A stretch of 64,000 bases of DNA from Candidatus Sumerlaeaceae bacterium (GCA_019695055.1 JAIBAT010000116.1:17783-81782); one strand, 5' to 3'; counted from the stretch's first letter, positions 48,780 through 58,166 are shown. Notes: generated by a model not told the origin, from the sequence alone. Translations and numbers: made by a program.

Positions 48780-49888
48780 AGTTCATGGACGAATATCGGG
48801 ATGCAGCGATTGCGAAGCAATACGCTGATGCCATTCGGTCAACCGTGACCCGCCCATGGAATATCATGGAGATCTGCGGGGGGCAAACCCATGCAATTGT
48901 GAAATTTGGCATCGATGAACTGCTCCCGCCCGACCTGTCGCTTGTGCATGGTCCGGGATGCCCGGTGTGTGTGACTCCCCTGGAGATCATTGACAAGGCC
49001 CTCAGCATCGCAGCCCGCCCGGAGGTAATCTTCTGCTCCTTTGGTGATATGTTGCGTGTGCCCGGGTCCACTACAGATCTCTTTTCCGTCAAGGCCGGCG
49101 GCGGCGATGTTCGCATCGTTTATTCACCCATGGATGCCGTGAAATTGGCCGCTGCAAATCCCGATCGCGAGGTCGTGTTTTTTGCCGTTGGCTTTGAAAC
49201 CACTGCGCCTGCCAACGGCATGGCCGTCTTTCAGGCGAACCGCCTAAACCTGAAGAATTTCTCAATTCTCGTTTCCCATGTTCTGGTCCCTCCGGCCATG
49301 GAAGCAATTCTCTCGTCGCCCCTGAACTGTGTGCAGGGCTTCCTTGCCGCCGGGCACGTTTGCACCGTCATGGGCTTTACGGAATACGAACCCCTTGCTA
49401 CCAAGTACAAGATTCCCATCGTGGTGACCGGGTTTGAGCCCCTCGATATTCTCCAAGGCATTTATATGTGCGTCAAGCAGCTTGAGGAAGGGCGCGCTGA
49501 AGTCGAGAACCAGTACAGCCGCTCTGTTCGTCGCGACGGCAACTTTCCGGCCCAGGAGATCCTGCGTCAGGTGTTCCGCATCATTCCCCGCAAGTGGAGG
49601 GGGGTCGGGGAAATTCCCCAAAGTGGCTTTGGCCTTGCGGAGGAATACTCCTCTTTCGATGCTGAGGTCCGTTTCGGGCTTGCCGATTACACTGCCGAGG
49701 AGTCCGCTGAGTGCATCAGTGGCCTGGTCCTTCAAGGCCAGAAGAAACCCTTTGAATGCCCAGCCTTCGGGACCCGCTGCACACCCGAGCATCCCCTTGG
49801 TGCAACGATGGTGTCCTCCGAGGGTGCCTGCGCTGCCTATTACCTTTACCGCCGTCGCAAGACGCCCAGTGTGGCCGTTTCCTCGTGA
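48776..49888 (+). CDS. hypD: Iron-cofactor assembly protein HypD
   Basis: 370 residues. '[16 protein letters not shown]' and '[16 protein letters not shown]' carry the conserved Cys that hold iron and the redox thiols. '[17 protein letters not shown]' is a further family block. The C-terminal 4Fe-4S Cys are in '[16 protein letters not shown]' and '[12 protein letters not shown]'. HypD is the scaffold on which Fe(CN)2CO is built together with HypC and HypE. It starts in the hypC stop; the hypE GTG overlaps its own stop. Confidence 0.97.
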   Translation: MKFMDEYRDAAIAKQYADAIRSTVTRPWNIMEICGGQTHAIVKFGIDELLPPDLSLVHGPGCPVCVTPLEIIDKALSIAARPEVIFCSFGDMLRVPGSTTDLFSVKAGGGDVRIVYSPMDAVKLAAANPDREVVFFAVGFETTAPANGMAVFQANRLNLKNFSILVSHVLVPPAMEAILSSPLNCVQGFLAAGHVCTVMGFTEYEPLATKYKIPIVVTGFEPLDILQGIYMCVKQLEEGRAEVENQYSRSVRRDGNFPAQEILRQVFRIIPRKWRGVGEIPQSGFGLAEEYSSFDAEVRFGLADYTAEESAECISGLVLQGQKKPFECPAFGTRCTPEHPLGATMVSSEGACAAYYLYRRRKTPSVAVSS

Positions 49889-50952
49889 CCTTTAAGGACG
49901 ATAGCAAACTCTTCGCGGCTGCCTGTCCGATTCCGCTTGATCAGTATCCGCATGTCACGCTTGCGCATGGCGGCGGTGGACGTCTCATGCATCAGCTCAT
50001 CGAAAAATGTTTCATCGGAGCCTTTGGCGCCCTGAACCCCGAATCCCGCCATGATGCTGCACTGCTGCCACGACTGACTGGGCGCCTCGCCTTCACCACT
50101 GACAGTTATGTCGTTCATCCACTCTTTTTCCCCGGCGGGGATATTGGTTCCATGGCAGTGCATGGAACGGTAAACGACCTTGCGATGGCCGGCGCGCGCC
50201 CGCTTTACCTGAGTACAGGTTTCATTCTTGAGGAGGGGCTGCCCATGGAGACCCTTTGGCGCGTGGTGCAATCCATGCAGAGTGCAGCCGCGGAAGCCGG
50301 GGTGCGAATCGTTACAGGAGACACCAAGGTGGTGGACCGCGGCAAGGGAGATGGCCTTTTCATCAATACGGCTGGCGTGGGTGTCATCGAACATGATCGT
50401 ATCATTGCCCCTGTTTCCGTGAAGCCCGGAGACGCCATCCTGATTAACGGCGATCTCGGTCGACATGGAATTGCCATCATGGCTGTGCGCGAAGGACTTG
50501 AATTCGAAACCACCATCGAAAGTGACTCGGCCTCCGTGTCGGGCACCGTCCAGAAGCTGATCGACGCAGGCATTGAGATTCACTGCCTCCGCGATCTCAC
50601 CCGCGGCGGACTCGCCAGCACGCTCAATGAGATTGCAGACGCCACCCGCACCGAGATTTGCGTCAAGGAGTTGGCAATAGCCGTACGCGAAGATGTTCGC
50701 GGAGCCTGCGAAATGCTTGGCTTCGATCCCCTCTACGTGGCAAATGAAGGGCGTTTTGCCGCTTTCATAGCGGCCTCAGACGCGGCTCGCGCACTCGAGA
50801 TTCTTCGCGCTGATTCACCCGATTCCCAAGCCTCAATAATTGGAAGCGTTGTGGGCCCGTCTGATCCCGGACTTGTTACCCTAACCAGCCGCATTGGTGC
50901 CAACCGTGTGCTCGACATGCTAAGCGGTGAGCAATTACCACGAATTTGCTGA
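49885..50952 (+). CDS. hypE: Carbamoyl dehydratase HypE
   Basis: 355 residues from a GTG at 49885 that overlaps the hypD stop (GTGA); the frame is open to 49756 but only inside hypD. PurM-like ATP-binding motifs include '[18 protein letters not shown]', '[20 protein letters not shown]' and '[16 protein letters not shown]'. The C-terminus 'QLPRIC' ends in the invariant Cys that accepts the carbamoyl group and is dehydrated to thiocyanate. Last gene of the Hox/Hyp operon. Confidence 0.96.
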   Translation: MTFKDDSKLFAAACPIPLDQYPHVTLAHGGGGRLMHQLIEKCFIGAFGALNPESRHDAALLPRLTGRLAFTTDSYVVHPLFFPGGDIGSMAVHGTVNDLAMAGARPLYLSTGFILEEGLPMETLWRVVQSMQSAAAEAGVRIVTGDTKVVDRGKGDGLFINTAGVGVIEHDRIIAPVSVKPGDAILINGDLGRHGIAIMAVREGLEFETTIESDSASVSGTVQKLIDAGIEIHCLRDLTRGGLASTLNEIADATRTEICVKELAIAVREDVRGACEMLGFDPLYVANEGRFAAFIAASDAARALEILRADSPDSQASIIGSVVGPSDPGLVTLTSRIGANRVLDMLSGEQLPRIC

Positions 50953-51048
50953 CCTCCCAGTCCGCGCACTGAATCCATCCTCCTCCGCCGAAGTAAATCA
51001 TCTCTCACTTCGGGCCACGCCCGAAACCATTACCAACCGGAGGGGAAG

Positions 51049-51963
51049 TTGCGCGTACTGATTTCCAACGACGACGGTGTCGAGGCACCGGGCATCTGGG
51101 CGCTGTTCCAGGAAATATCCACGATTGCCGACACCATCGTTGTCGCACCCGTCAGCGAGCGTAGTGCCATCGGCCATGGCATCAGCGTCTTCAACGAGAT
51201 TACCCTGCGCCAGCACATCCGCGAGGATGTGCAATGGGCTTACGCCATCGACGGCACACCTGCTGATTGCGTGAAGATGGCCCTCACCGTTATCATGAAG
51301 GACGCCCAACCCGACCTTGTTATTTCGGGCATCAATCGTGGCCAGAACACAGGCACAAGTATCATTTACTCTGGCACCGTTGCCGCCGCCCTCGAAGCCA
51401 CGATGGCTGGGCTGCCTGCGATGGCCATTTCCCTCGCCGCATTTACGCCCCAAATCGCCGATCACGCAAAGATACACGATCCCCAATCAGCCATAGCCAG
51501 TCTTGCCGATTTGGCTCGCGACCCCGCAGACTATGCGCCGGCGGCCCGCTATGCCTCGAAACTTGCATATTTTATCGAACGGCGGGGCCTGCCGAAGGGT
51601 GTGCTGCTTAACGTTAATGTTCCGCACTGCCCGGAGGACCAGATCCGTGGCACTGTTGTCTCCAAAATGGGACACTCTGTCTTTATCGACGAATACGAGG
51701 CAGTGGGGGAGAAGGCCGGCGTCATTGCTTACAAGAACATTGGGAAAGAGTTGATCAACTCACCCCATGGCGACGACTGGGACGACCTCGTTCTCAAGGA
51801 GAACAAGGTATCCATCACGCCTCTCCACTATGACATGACACACCACCATTTCCTCGGGGAGCTGAAGAAGTGGTGGGCCGACGAGGAACGCGAGGCCCGT
51901 GATCTGGCCAGCGGCGTTGCCAATGGGCTGTCCAAGGAACTGGATGCCGAGGTGAAAGGTTAG
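51049..51963 (+). CDS. surE: 5'/3'-nucleotidase SurE
   Basis: 304 residues from a TTG start at 51049, supported by CGGAGGGGAAG directly upstream. 'RVLISNDDGVEAPGI' has the metal-binding Asp pair, followed by 'VVAPVSERSAIGHG', 'YAIDGTPADCVKMAL' and 'VISGINRGQNTGTSIIYSGT', all diagnostic. SurE removes phosphate from nucleoside monophosphates. The C-terminal extension of about 40 charged residues is longer than in E. coli SurE. Confidence 0.96.
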   Translation: MRVLISNDDGVEAPGIWALFQEISTIADTIVVAPVSERSAIGHGISVFNEITLRQHIREDVQWAYAIDGTPADCVKMALTVIMKDAQPDLVISGINRGQNTGTSIIYSGTVAAALEATMAGLPAMAISLAAFTPQIADHAKIHDPQSAIASLADLARDPADYAPAARYASKLAYFIERRGLPKGVLLNVNVPHCPEDQIRGTVVSKMGHSVFIDEYEAVGEKAGVIAYKNIGKELINSPHGDDWDDLVLKENKVSITPLHYDMTHHHFLGELKKWWADEEREARDLASGVANGLSKELDAEVKG

Positions 51964-51976
51964 CCCTGGCGCCCCC

Positions 51977-52855
51977 TCACTCCACTTTGAACGCAGTAAT
52001 CTCCACGGGTGTACTGGCCAATATCGTGTTTAGTAAATTGGCGAGCCGCGTACCGCCTATGGCCATACGCTGGGTTGTGGTTGCCTGAACTTTCGCGTAG
52101 TAGGCCGCTGATGGGGTCGTGCCTCTTGTGACTCCCACATAAGAAACGGTTTCGGCCAGTCCCTCACCCTCTATTGCCCAGTCCATCGGGTCGGGAACCC
52201 CAAGGCTCACGGAAAATGGATAGGAGGTCTCCGCAGTGCTGACCCGTGTATTGATGTATCCTTGCTCTGTGGCGTTCAGGGGGCGGGTGATGGAATCCGT
52301 CAGAAACCCGCCTCCACTATCCCACAAGGAATGCAGGTTGCTCCAAGTACCAGTGATATTAAATCCATTTCCGCCGGCATCACCATCCAGATTGGTCGAC
52401 CATACTGCTGTCGAGCAATGCAACGGTTGTTGGATATCTCCCACAAAGTGGAGAAGATAGCGAAGACTTGTGGCCTTGTTGACCTGTGTTTCCGTGGTGG
52501 TTTGAAGGGTCGTGACGCACTGGCGAATGGCCTTTACGATATCAAAAGACTCTTCGACGACTCCAGCCGTGGTGCTGCCATCCAGGCTGAACGGCAAATC
52601 GATGTAGTGCCAGATCCCCGTCCCCAGCGAGCTCTTGTAATCATCCGCCCAGCAGGACGCGGTGACGAATGTGTTGTTGCTGGTTGACCCATAAGTCAGC
52701 GTCACCGCGATTAGCGAATCGCAAGTGGTCTTGACGCTTGGATCGAGGTGATTGTACGCATACTGCGCCACCACCATATGACCTTCCTGATTCCAGGCAG
52801 GAAGGCTTGTTGTGCAACCAAAGAGGCCAAGCACAATGGCCATAAACTTGCGCAT
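51977..52855 (-). CDS. Secreted S1/P1-type zinc nuclease
   Basis: 292 residues from the ATG at 52855 (GGAGCG upstream). The signal peptide ends ..SLPA/W, so the mature protein would begin with Trp21, whose N-terminus is a zinc ligand in this family. All other ligands are present: His26, Asp71 (CWADD), His83 (WHYID), His136 and Asp140 (HFVGD), His146 (PLH), His175 and Asp179 (HSLWD). It would cleave single-stranded nucleic acids and 3'-nucleotides outside the cytoplasm. It ends STPVEITAFKVE, similar to the end of the ELWxTDGT protein. It converges with surE, another nucleotide-processing gene. Confidence 0.92.
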   Translation of the reverse strand: MRKFMAIVLGLFGCTTSLPAWNQEGHMVVAQYAYNHLDPSVKTTCDSLIAVTLTYGSTSNNTFVTASCWADDYKSSLGTGIWHYIDLPFSLDGSTTAGVVEESFDIVKAIRQCVTTLQTTTETQVNKATSLRYLLHFVGDIQQPLHCSTAVWSTNLDGDAGGNGFNITGTWSNLHSLWDSGGGFLTDSITRPLNATEQGYINTRVSTAETSYPFSVSLGVPDPMDWAIEGEGLAETVSYVGVTRGTTPSAAYYAKVQATTTQRMAIGGTRLANLLNTILASTPVEITAFKVE

Positions 52856-53044
52856 AAAACTGCGCTCCAATTCACCAATATCGCGGGGTCAGTGTGCTCC
52901 AGCTTAGAAACTCCGGTGGACTGGCGAAATTCAGGCGGGAAGTGATTACCATTGTTCTCGGCGGTGGAAGTGGGGAAGCCGGTCTTTGGCCCCGTTTCCC
53001 TTTCTCCTTGAAGCCGGCCCGATTTCACCCGTCCATGAGAACCC

Positions 53045-54277
53045 ATGTGGCGCATTCCACTCAGTGACCTGAATTACGACGAGCAGGAGCAACAGGCGGT
53101 TGCCGAGGTCCTCCAATCGTGTTGGCTCACCATGGGCCCACGTACCGAGCAATTCGAGGCCGCCATGGCAGCGTATTTGGGTGTCAAGCACGCCATAGCC
53201 GTCGCCAACTGCACCTGCGCCCTAGAGCTTGCCTATGAAGCAGCCATCGAGGCTCGGGGAGGGGAGCGACGCCGCATAATTGTGCCCGACATTACCTTTG
53301 TGGCCACAGCTAACGCCGCCATTGCGGCAGGGGGAATACCCGAACTTCTGGATGTTGAGGGCTGGGACCACCCCATGTTGAATAGGGCTCTGACGGAATC
53401 TGTCCTCGACCGGCTCGACGGGCAAACAGCGGTCTTAGCCATTGTCCATTACGCCGGATTCGACGCCAACTCTGTTGAGTTTCGTCGTCTTTCCAACGAC
53501 CATGGGATAATCCTCATCGAGGATGCCGCCCACGCCACTGGTGGAAAAACAGCCGCTGGCCGTGCTCTCGGCACAACCGGAGACATCGGTTGCTTTTCCT
53601 TCTTCTCAAATAAGAATCTCGCCACAGGGGAGGGCGGCTTGGTGGTTACGAATTCTGACGACTTCGCCGCCAGGATCCGTCTTGCGCGCTCGCATGGCAT
53701 GACGACGCTGACCTATGACCGCCACCGAGACCGCCGAATTGGGTATGATGTCGTTCGTGCGGGGCACAATTATCGATGCACGGAAATCACGGCTGCCCTT
53801 GGCCTCGTCCAGCTCGCAAAGCTTGATGCGGCAAATGCCCGTCGCCGTGAGCTTTACCGGCTCTACTGTGATAACCTGAAGGGCTGCGACGGGGTGCGGG
53901 TTCTTTATGGACAGGATTCGGAAGCAGTTGGGAAATCGGCTTGCCATATCCTGCCGCTGTTGTGCCGTGACAAGGCCCTTCGGGACAAGGTGCGTGAGGC
54001 GCTGACCACTGCAGGGATCCAGTCGTCCCATCACTATCCCGCGTTACACTCCTTCACATTCTACAGGGACTATCTTGAAAAAAAGATTGGCGCCTCGTTG
54101 CCGGAAGATCCCGAGCAGGGGAGTGGCCTCCCTGTCAGAGCAGTCGGCTCCGTAGCTCCCGGCTGGCCAAACGCGGCCAATTTCGCCGCCCGACAGATTA
54201 CTTTGCCTCTTTATCCAGCGCTGACCAACTCTGCCGTTTCGGAAATCTGTGACATTGTCATTCTGGCTGCGGGCTGA
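53045..54277 (+). CDS. DegT/DnrJ/EryC1-type sugar aminotransferase
   Basis: 410 residues of fold-type I PLP enzyme. 'MWRIPLSDLNYDEQEQQAV' and 'SCWLTMGPRTEQFEAAMAAY' are the typical opening. The cofactor-binding 'LIEDAAHATGG' follows and the PLP Lys sits in 'FFSNKNLATGEGG'. Late motifs are 'GHNYRCTEITAALGLVQL' and 'LPLYPALTNSAV'. Such enzymes add the amino group to nucleotide-linked keto sugars for O-antigen or glycan synthesis; the exact sugar is unknown. The insert between 'GASLPEDPEQG' and 'ARQITLPL' is longer than usual. The GT2 gene follows after 15 bases. Confidence 0.94.
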   Translation: MWRIPLSDLNYDEQEQQAVAEVLQSCWLTMGPRTEQFEAAMAAYLGVKHAIAVANCTCALELAYEAAIEARGGERRRIIVPDITFVATANAAIAAGGIPELLDVEGWDHPMLNRALTESVLDRLDGQTAVLAIVHYAGFDANSVEFRRLSNDHGIILIEDAAHATGGKTAAGRALGTTGDIGCFSFFSNKNLATGEGGLVVTNSDDFAARIRLARSHGMTTLTYDRHRDRRIGYDVVRAGHNYRCTEITAALGLVQLAKLDAANARRRELYRLYCDNLKGCDGVRVLYGQDSEAVGKSACHILPLLCRDKALRDKVREALTTAGIQSSHHYPALHSFTFYRDYLEKKIGASLPEDPEQGSGLPVRAVGSVAPGWPNAANFAARQITLPLYPALTNSAVSEICDIVILAAG

Positions 54278-54292
54278 CCCTCGCGCAACCTC

Positions 54293-54973
54293 ATGAAACT
54301 TTCTGTCATCATTCCCGTTTACAATGAGGTGGCCACACTTGCCCGGGTTCTGGAACTCGTGCGGGCCGTGCCGGTTGACAAGGAGATCATCGTTGTGGAT
54401 GGAAATTCAACCGACGGTACCCTCGATGTCCTTCGAAGTGAGGAGGCCCGCGGTGACGTTAAGGTGATATTTCAAAGATCCCGAAACGGACGCGGCGGAG
54501 CTCTGCGTGAGGGACTCGAAGTCGCCACGGGTGATGTTGTGGTATTTCAAGATGCCGACCTCGAACTTGATCCCGGCTGCTTTCCACAATTGCTCGCGCC
54601 AATTGAGCAGGAGCAGTGCGACGTGGTGTTCGGTTCACGTTTCCTCGCGGGCCGCCCGACCATGACGTTTCTCCAGTATTGGGGCAACCGCGTCGTGAAC
54701 ATCGTCCTGAATCTCTTCTGGGGTACGAAGCTTACCGACGTCGAAACCTGCTACCAGATGTTTCGCCGCCGCGCCATCGAGGGAATCCAGTTCGAGCGCA
54801 CCGATATGTCTTTCACCATCGAACTGACGCTTAAACTCGTCAAGGCTGGGTGGAAGATTGTCGAGGTTCCCATAAGCTATACGCCTCGCGGTAGGGAAGA
54901 TGGGAAGAAATTGTACTGGCTCGACGGCTTTGTTTCGCTTTGGGTATTGGTGAAGTATCGCCTGAAAAGGTAG
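54293..54973 (+). CDS. Family 2 glycosyltransferase (DPM1/GtrB-like)
   Basis: 226 residues, GT-A fold. 'KLSVIIPVYNEVATLARVL' and 'KEIIVVDGNSTDGTLDVL' form the nucleotide site, 'VVVFQDADLELDP' the metal-binding DxD, and 'FGSRFLAG' and 'ETCYQMFRR' the acceptor part. 'IVEVPISYTPRGREDGKKL' is typical of polyprenyl-phosphate mannosyl- or glucosyltransferases. It lacks C-terminal membrane helices. It probably charges a polyprenyl carrier with a sugar, which could feed enzymes such as the GT39 protein at 18213. Likely in one operon with the DegT gene. Confidence 0.93.
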   Translation: MKLSVIIPVYNEVATLARVLELVRAVPVDKEIIVVDGNSTDGTLDVLRSEEARGDVKVIFQRSRNGRGGALREGLEVATGDVVVFQDADLELDPGCFPQLLAPIEQEQCDVVFGSRFLAGRPTMTFLQYWGNRVVNIVLNLFWGTKLTDVETCYQMFRRRAIEGIQFERTDMSFTIELTLKLVKAGWKIVEVPISYTPRGREDGKKLYWLDGFVSLWVLVKYRLKR

Positions 54974-54990
54974 TTTTGGGGAGGCCGGTC

Positions 54991-55653
54991 ATGGGAAAAA
55001 GAGTCGCTTTATTGTTGTCGGGTTGCGGAGTCATGGACGGCGCCGAGATTCAGGAGGCAACATATGCCCTGCTCGCGCTGGACAATGCTGGTGCAGAGGT
55101 GGCCTGTTGCGCACCCAACATCAACCAGACGGAGGTTGTGAACCACTTCACCGGTGAGAAGACCGGCGAGACCCGCAACATTCTCGCCGAGGCAGCACGC
55201 ATCGCCCGTGGGAAAATCATCGATTTGGCGAAGGTTAAGGCCGCCGACTACAATGCCATCATTGTGCCGGGCGGCTATGGCGCGGCCAAGAATCTTGGGA
55301 GTTATGCCTTCGATGGTGTTAAGTTGTCCATCAATCCCGAGGTACAGCGCGTCCTTCGCGAGTTTCACGCCGGGGACAAGCCCATCGGCACGATTTGCAT
55401 CTCACCCGTCATTGTTGCCCGCGCGTTTCAGGGCACCAGCGTAAAACCGACTCTTACCATCGGCAACGACGCCGGTACGGCCAAGGACATCGAGGCTCTG
55501 GGGGCCGAGCATGTAACTTGCGGCGTGAAAGATTGCGTCGTTGATAAGGCCAACAAGATCGTGTCCACGCCGGCCTATATGTACCACACGACCCCGTCCC
55601 AGGTGTTTGCCGGAATCGAGAAGCTGGTCAAAGCCGTGCTGGAACTCGCCTGA
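54991..55653 (+). CDS. elbB: Isoprenoid biosynthesis glyoxalase ElbB-like (DJ-1/PfpI family)
   Basis: 220 residues from the ATG at 54991, six bases after GGGGAGG. 'KRVALLLSGCGVMDGAEIQE' opens the family. 'AIIVPGGYGAAKNLGSYAF' and 'PIGTICISPVIVARAF' hold the acidic residue and the Cys of the nucleophile elbow. ElbB of E. coli has glyoxalase activity and is linked to isoprenoid output; the physiological role is not settled. It follows the GT2 gene by 17 bases and is followed after one base by the hydrolase. Confidence 0.93.
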   Translation: MGKRVALLLSGCGVMDGAEIQEATYALLALDNAGAEVACCAPNINQTEVVNHFTGEKTGETRNILAEAARIARGKIIDLAKVKAADYNAIIVPGGYGAAKNLGSYAFDGVKLSINPEVQRVLREFHAGDKPIGTICISPVIVARAFQGTSVKPTLTIGNDAGTAKDIEALGAEHVTCGVKDCVVDKANKIVSTPAYMYHTTPSQVFAGIEKLVKAVLELA

Positions 55654-55654
55654 C

Positions 55655-56467
55655 TTGGAGCGCGGATACTTCACCTTTCCCAGCGGTCCCTTTCGGCTGA
55701 CGGGGAATTTTGACTTTCCGGATTCTTTGGCACGCGCCGTTGCCGAAGGCAGTATCAGTGGTCCACGAGTACCAGGGGTGATATTCTGCCACGGTTTCAC
55801 GGGAAACCGTATGGAGAGCCGCCGCATGTTCTCGCGTCTCGCCGAGCGGCTCGCCAATCAAGGTATTGCCTGCATGCGATTCGATCACCGCGGATGTGGT
55901 GAAAGCGAGGGAGACTTCATAGATTTCACTCCAGCGGGGCTGCTCGAGGACCTCGACGCCGCCTTGGCCGAATTTCAGGAAACAGTCTGGTTTGATCCCG
56001 AGCGGACGGCTGTCGTGGGTTACAGTCTCGGTGGCTTGTCCGCCAGCTACCTGCTTGGTCGCAATCCACGCTTTCGAACGGCCGTTCTTTGGGCACCATG
56101 TGCTGTCCCCGAGATCATTCGCGACCGCATTTCGCAGTATCCCAATTTCGAGGGGTATAAGGAACGTGGATACTTCGACTATTTCGGATTTCGCGTAAGT
56201 CGTGAGTACCTCGATGGTATCGGCACTTCAGCAAAGCCCCTTGAGTGGATTGCCAATTATCCAGAGCCCATCCTGTTCTGCCACGGGGCGGACGATGCCA
56301 TCGTCAAACCTGAACAAACCGACCTGTTTCTGGAGGCACGGAAGAACCCCGGAGACAGGAAGCTCATCATTCCCGATGCTGACCATGGGTTCACTACCGC
56401 TGATAATATCGATTACCTGTTGGACCAATCCGAGCAGTGGCTTACCGGGAAACTGCTGGCTAAGTAA
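55655..56467 (+). CDS. Alpha/beta-fold hydrolase
   Basis: 270 residues from a TTG at 55655, one base after the elbB stop; no ATG exists before the conserved fold begins, and the frame upstream lies inside elbB. Oxyanion-hole 'GVIFCHGFTGNRMESRRM', nucleophile 'VVGYSLGGLSASYL', acid 'FCHGADDAIVKPE' and 'DADHGF' with the catalytic His are all present. 'RMFSRLAERLANQGIACMRFD' with 'HRGCGESEG' resembles bacterial BAAT/YuxL-like esterases. Substrate unknown. Its end overlaps the convergent pyrR by eight bases. Confidence 0.9.
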   Translation: MERGYFTFPSGPFRLTGNFDFPDSLARAVAEGSISGPRVPGVIFCHGFTGNRMESRRMFSRLAERLANQGIACMRFDHRGCGESEGDFIDFTPAGLLEDLDAALAEFQETVWFDPERTAVVGYSLGGLSASYLLGRNPRFRTAVLWAPCAVPEIIRDRISQYPNFEGYKERGYFDYFGFRVSREYLDGIGTSAKPLEWIANYPEPILFCHGADDAIVKPEQTDLFLEARKNPGDRKLIIPDADHGFTTADNIDYLLDQSEQWLTGKLLAK

Positions 56468-57011
56468 GAGTGCAAAGAACCACGCGGTCCTCGCCGTCAG
56501 CCTCCTTCAGGCGTACCTGAATGACCTGTGTGTTGTCAGTTTCGACTTTCTGGGCCGTGTAATCCGCCTGGATGGGGTACTCACGGAGCCCGCGATCAAC
56601 CACAACAAGCAATCTTATGAGCCGCGGGCGCCCGAAATCCACAATCTCGTCCATGGCCGCACGAATGGTTCGCCCAGTATACAGCACATCGTCGATCAGA
56701 ATGATCTTCTTCTCGGTTACGTCGAAATCCATGGCCGATTTGCCGACCACCGGCTGCGCACCCAGTGTCGACAGGTCGTCGCGGTAAAGCGTGATGTCGA
56801 TTTCGCCGCGGGTCACTTTTTGTCCGTGGGCACTTTCCATTTGACGGGCAAGGCGCTCCGCAAGGTAAACCCCTCGTGTCTTGATTCCGAGCAGGACCAG
56901 ATCCGGATCATTCGGAAAATCGCGGTGCAAATGCGCCGCAAGGAGTGCGATGGCGCGTTGCAAATCGTCCGCTTCCATCAAGACTCTGGCAACTGGGAAA
57001 TTCTCAGCCAC
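56460..57011 (-). CDS. pyrR: PyrR: pyrimidine operon regulator / uracil phosphoribosyltransferase
   Basis: 183 residues from a GTG at 57011, seven bases after GAGGTG. The PRPP-binding loop 'KKIILIDDVLYTGRTIRAAM' is nearly invariant in PyrR. 'LLGIKTRGVYLAERLA' and 'GEIDITLYRDDLS' also match, and 'LLVVVDRGLREYPIQADY' completes the family profile. PyrR makes UMP from uracil and PRPP and can bind pyr mRNA to attenuate it. No pyr operon adjoins it, so an attenuation role cannot be assigned here. Confidence 0.95.
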   Translation of the reverse strand: MAENFPVARVLMEADDLQRAIALLAAHLHRDFPNDPDLVLLGIKTRGVYLAERLARQMESAHGQKVTRGEIDITLYRDDLSTLGAQPVVGKSAMDFDVTEKKIILIDDVLYTGRTIRAAMDEIVDFGRPRLIRLLVVVDRGLREYPIQADYTAQKVETDNTQVIQVRLKEADGEDRVVLCTLT

Positions 57012-57207
57012 AGGGCATCACCTCGACTATTGGTGTTCACCGGGATCGGAAGCCAAATACTCCTCCAAGCCAGCGAAACTCCGAGATGGAGTCGCAGGCC
57101 GCCAATTGCAAGTCTCAAAGCACCGAGAAATGCCCATCTGACGCGAATGCCGCGCTCCCGACGTTGTTTCCCAATTGCGTGACCGCATTCCCGTGAGGTC
57201 ACCGGAT

Positions 57208-57283
57208 GCTGGCGTAGCTCAGTTGGCAGAGCAGCTGACTTGTAATCAGCAGGTCGTCAGTTCGATTCTGACCGCCAGCTCCA
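57208..57283 (+). tRNA. tRNA-Thr (anticodon TGT)
   Basis: A 76-base cloverleaf. Acceptor stem GCTGGCG/CGCCAGC is perfect, the D-arm is GCTCAGTTGGCAGAGC, and the anticodon arm GCTGA-CTTGTAA-TCAGC has anticodon TGT at 57241-57243. The T-arm contains GTTCGATTC, the discriminator is T, and CCA is encoded. Confidence 0.98.
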
Positions 57284-57296
57284 TTGTTGTAAACTT

Positions 57297-58058
57297 CTAA
57301 CCAAACCGTCCTGTGATGTAATCCTCGGTCTGTTTCCGCGTGGGCTTGGTGAAAATTGTTCCGGTCTCGTCCACTTCGATCAGCTCACCCATCAGGAAGA
57401 ATCCCGTGAAGTCCGAAACGCGCGCAGCTTGCTGCATATTGTGAGTCACAATGACAATGGTGTAATCGCGTTTCAGGTCGTGGATCAATTCCTCAATTTT
57501 TTGGGTCGCAATGGGATCCAGGGCCGATGCCGGCTCGTCCATCAGCAGAACCTCCGGCTCAATTGCCAGCGCGCGCGCAATGCAAAGACGCTGCTGCTGC
57601 CCCCCGGACATGGCCAGCGCCGAGGTCTGTAGCCTGTCCTTTACCTCGTCCCAAAGTGCCGCTCCCCGCAGGCTTTTCTCCACCTGCTGCTCGATGACTT
57701 TGCGACTCCGAACGCCATTTATCCGCAAACCGTAGGCCACGTTCTCGAAAATTGACTTGGGAAAGGGATTGGATTTCTGGAACACCATGCCCACCCGCCG
57801 CCGCACGTCGATCACGTCAACCCTCGGAGCGTAGATGTCCTGCCCATCCAGGAAAACTCTGCCTTCCGCCCGCACGGAAGGAATGATGTCGTTCATGCGG
57901 TTCAGCGCGCGCAGGAAGGTGGATTTGCCGCAACCAGATGGTCCAATCAGGGCCGTGACGCGATTCTCCCGGATTTCCATGCTGACATTTTTCACAGCCC
58001 GGTTGGCACCGTAAAAAATGCTCAAATCCTGCGCGGAGATTTTCGATTGATCAGTCAT
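57297..58058 (-). CDS. pstB: Phosphate ABC transporter ATPase PstB
   Basis: 253 residues from the ATG at 58058; an in-frame GTG at 58088 is possible. Walker A '[20 protein letters not shown]' carries the PstB-specific NRMND tail. '[20 protein letters not shown]' is the Q-loop, the signature is '[15 protein letters not shown]', and Walker B is '[13 protein letters not shown]'. It powers high-affinity phosphate uptake together with PstC and PstA, neither of which is present on either side. It lies between tRNA-Thr and yajQ. Confidence 0.96.
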   Translation of the reverse strand: MTDQSKISAQDLSIFYGANRAVKNVSMEIRENRVTALIGPSGCGKSTFLRALNRMNDIIPSVRAEGRVFLDGQDIYAPRVDVIDVRRRVGMVFQKSNPFPKSIFENVAYGLRINGVRSRKVIEQQVEKSLRGAALWDEVKDRLQTSALAMSGGQQQRLCIARALAIEPEVLLMDEPASALDPIATQKIEELIHDLKRDYTIVIVTHNMQQAARVSDFTGFFLMGELIEVDETGTIFTKPTRKQTEDYITGRFG

Positions 58059-58166
58059 TGCAGCCTGTTTCGGGGCGAGTGTCAGCACGGCTTGCCACTG
58101 CGCAACAGAATTTGTAGTCAGGGCAGGGCGGTGTCACGCGATTGTAACAATCCGTCGTTGCGCCAC

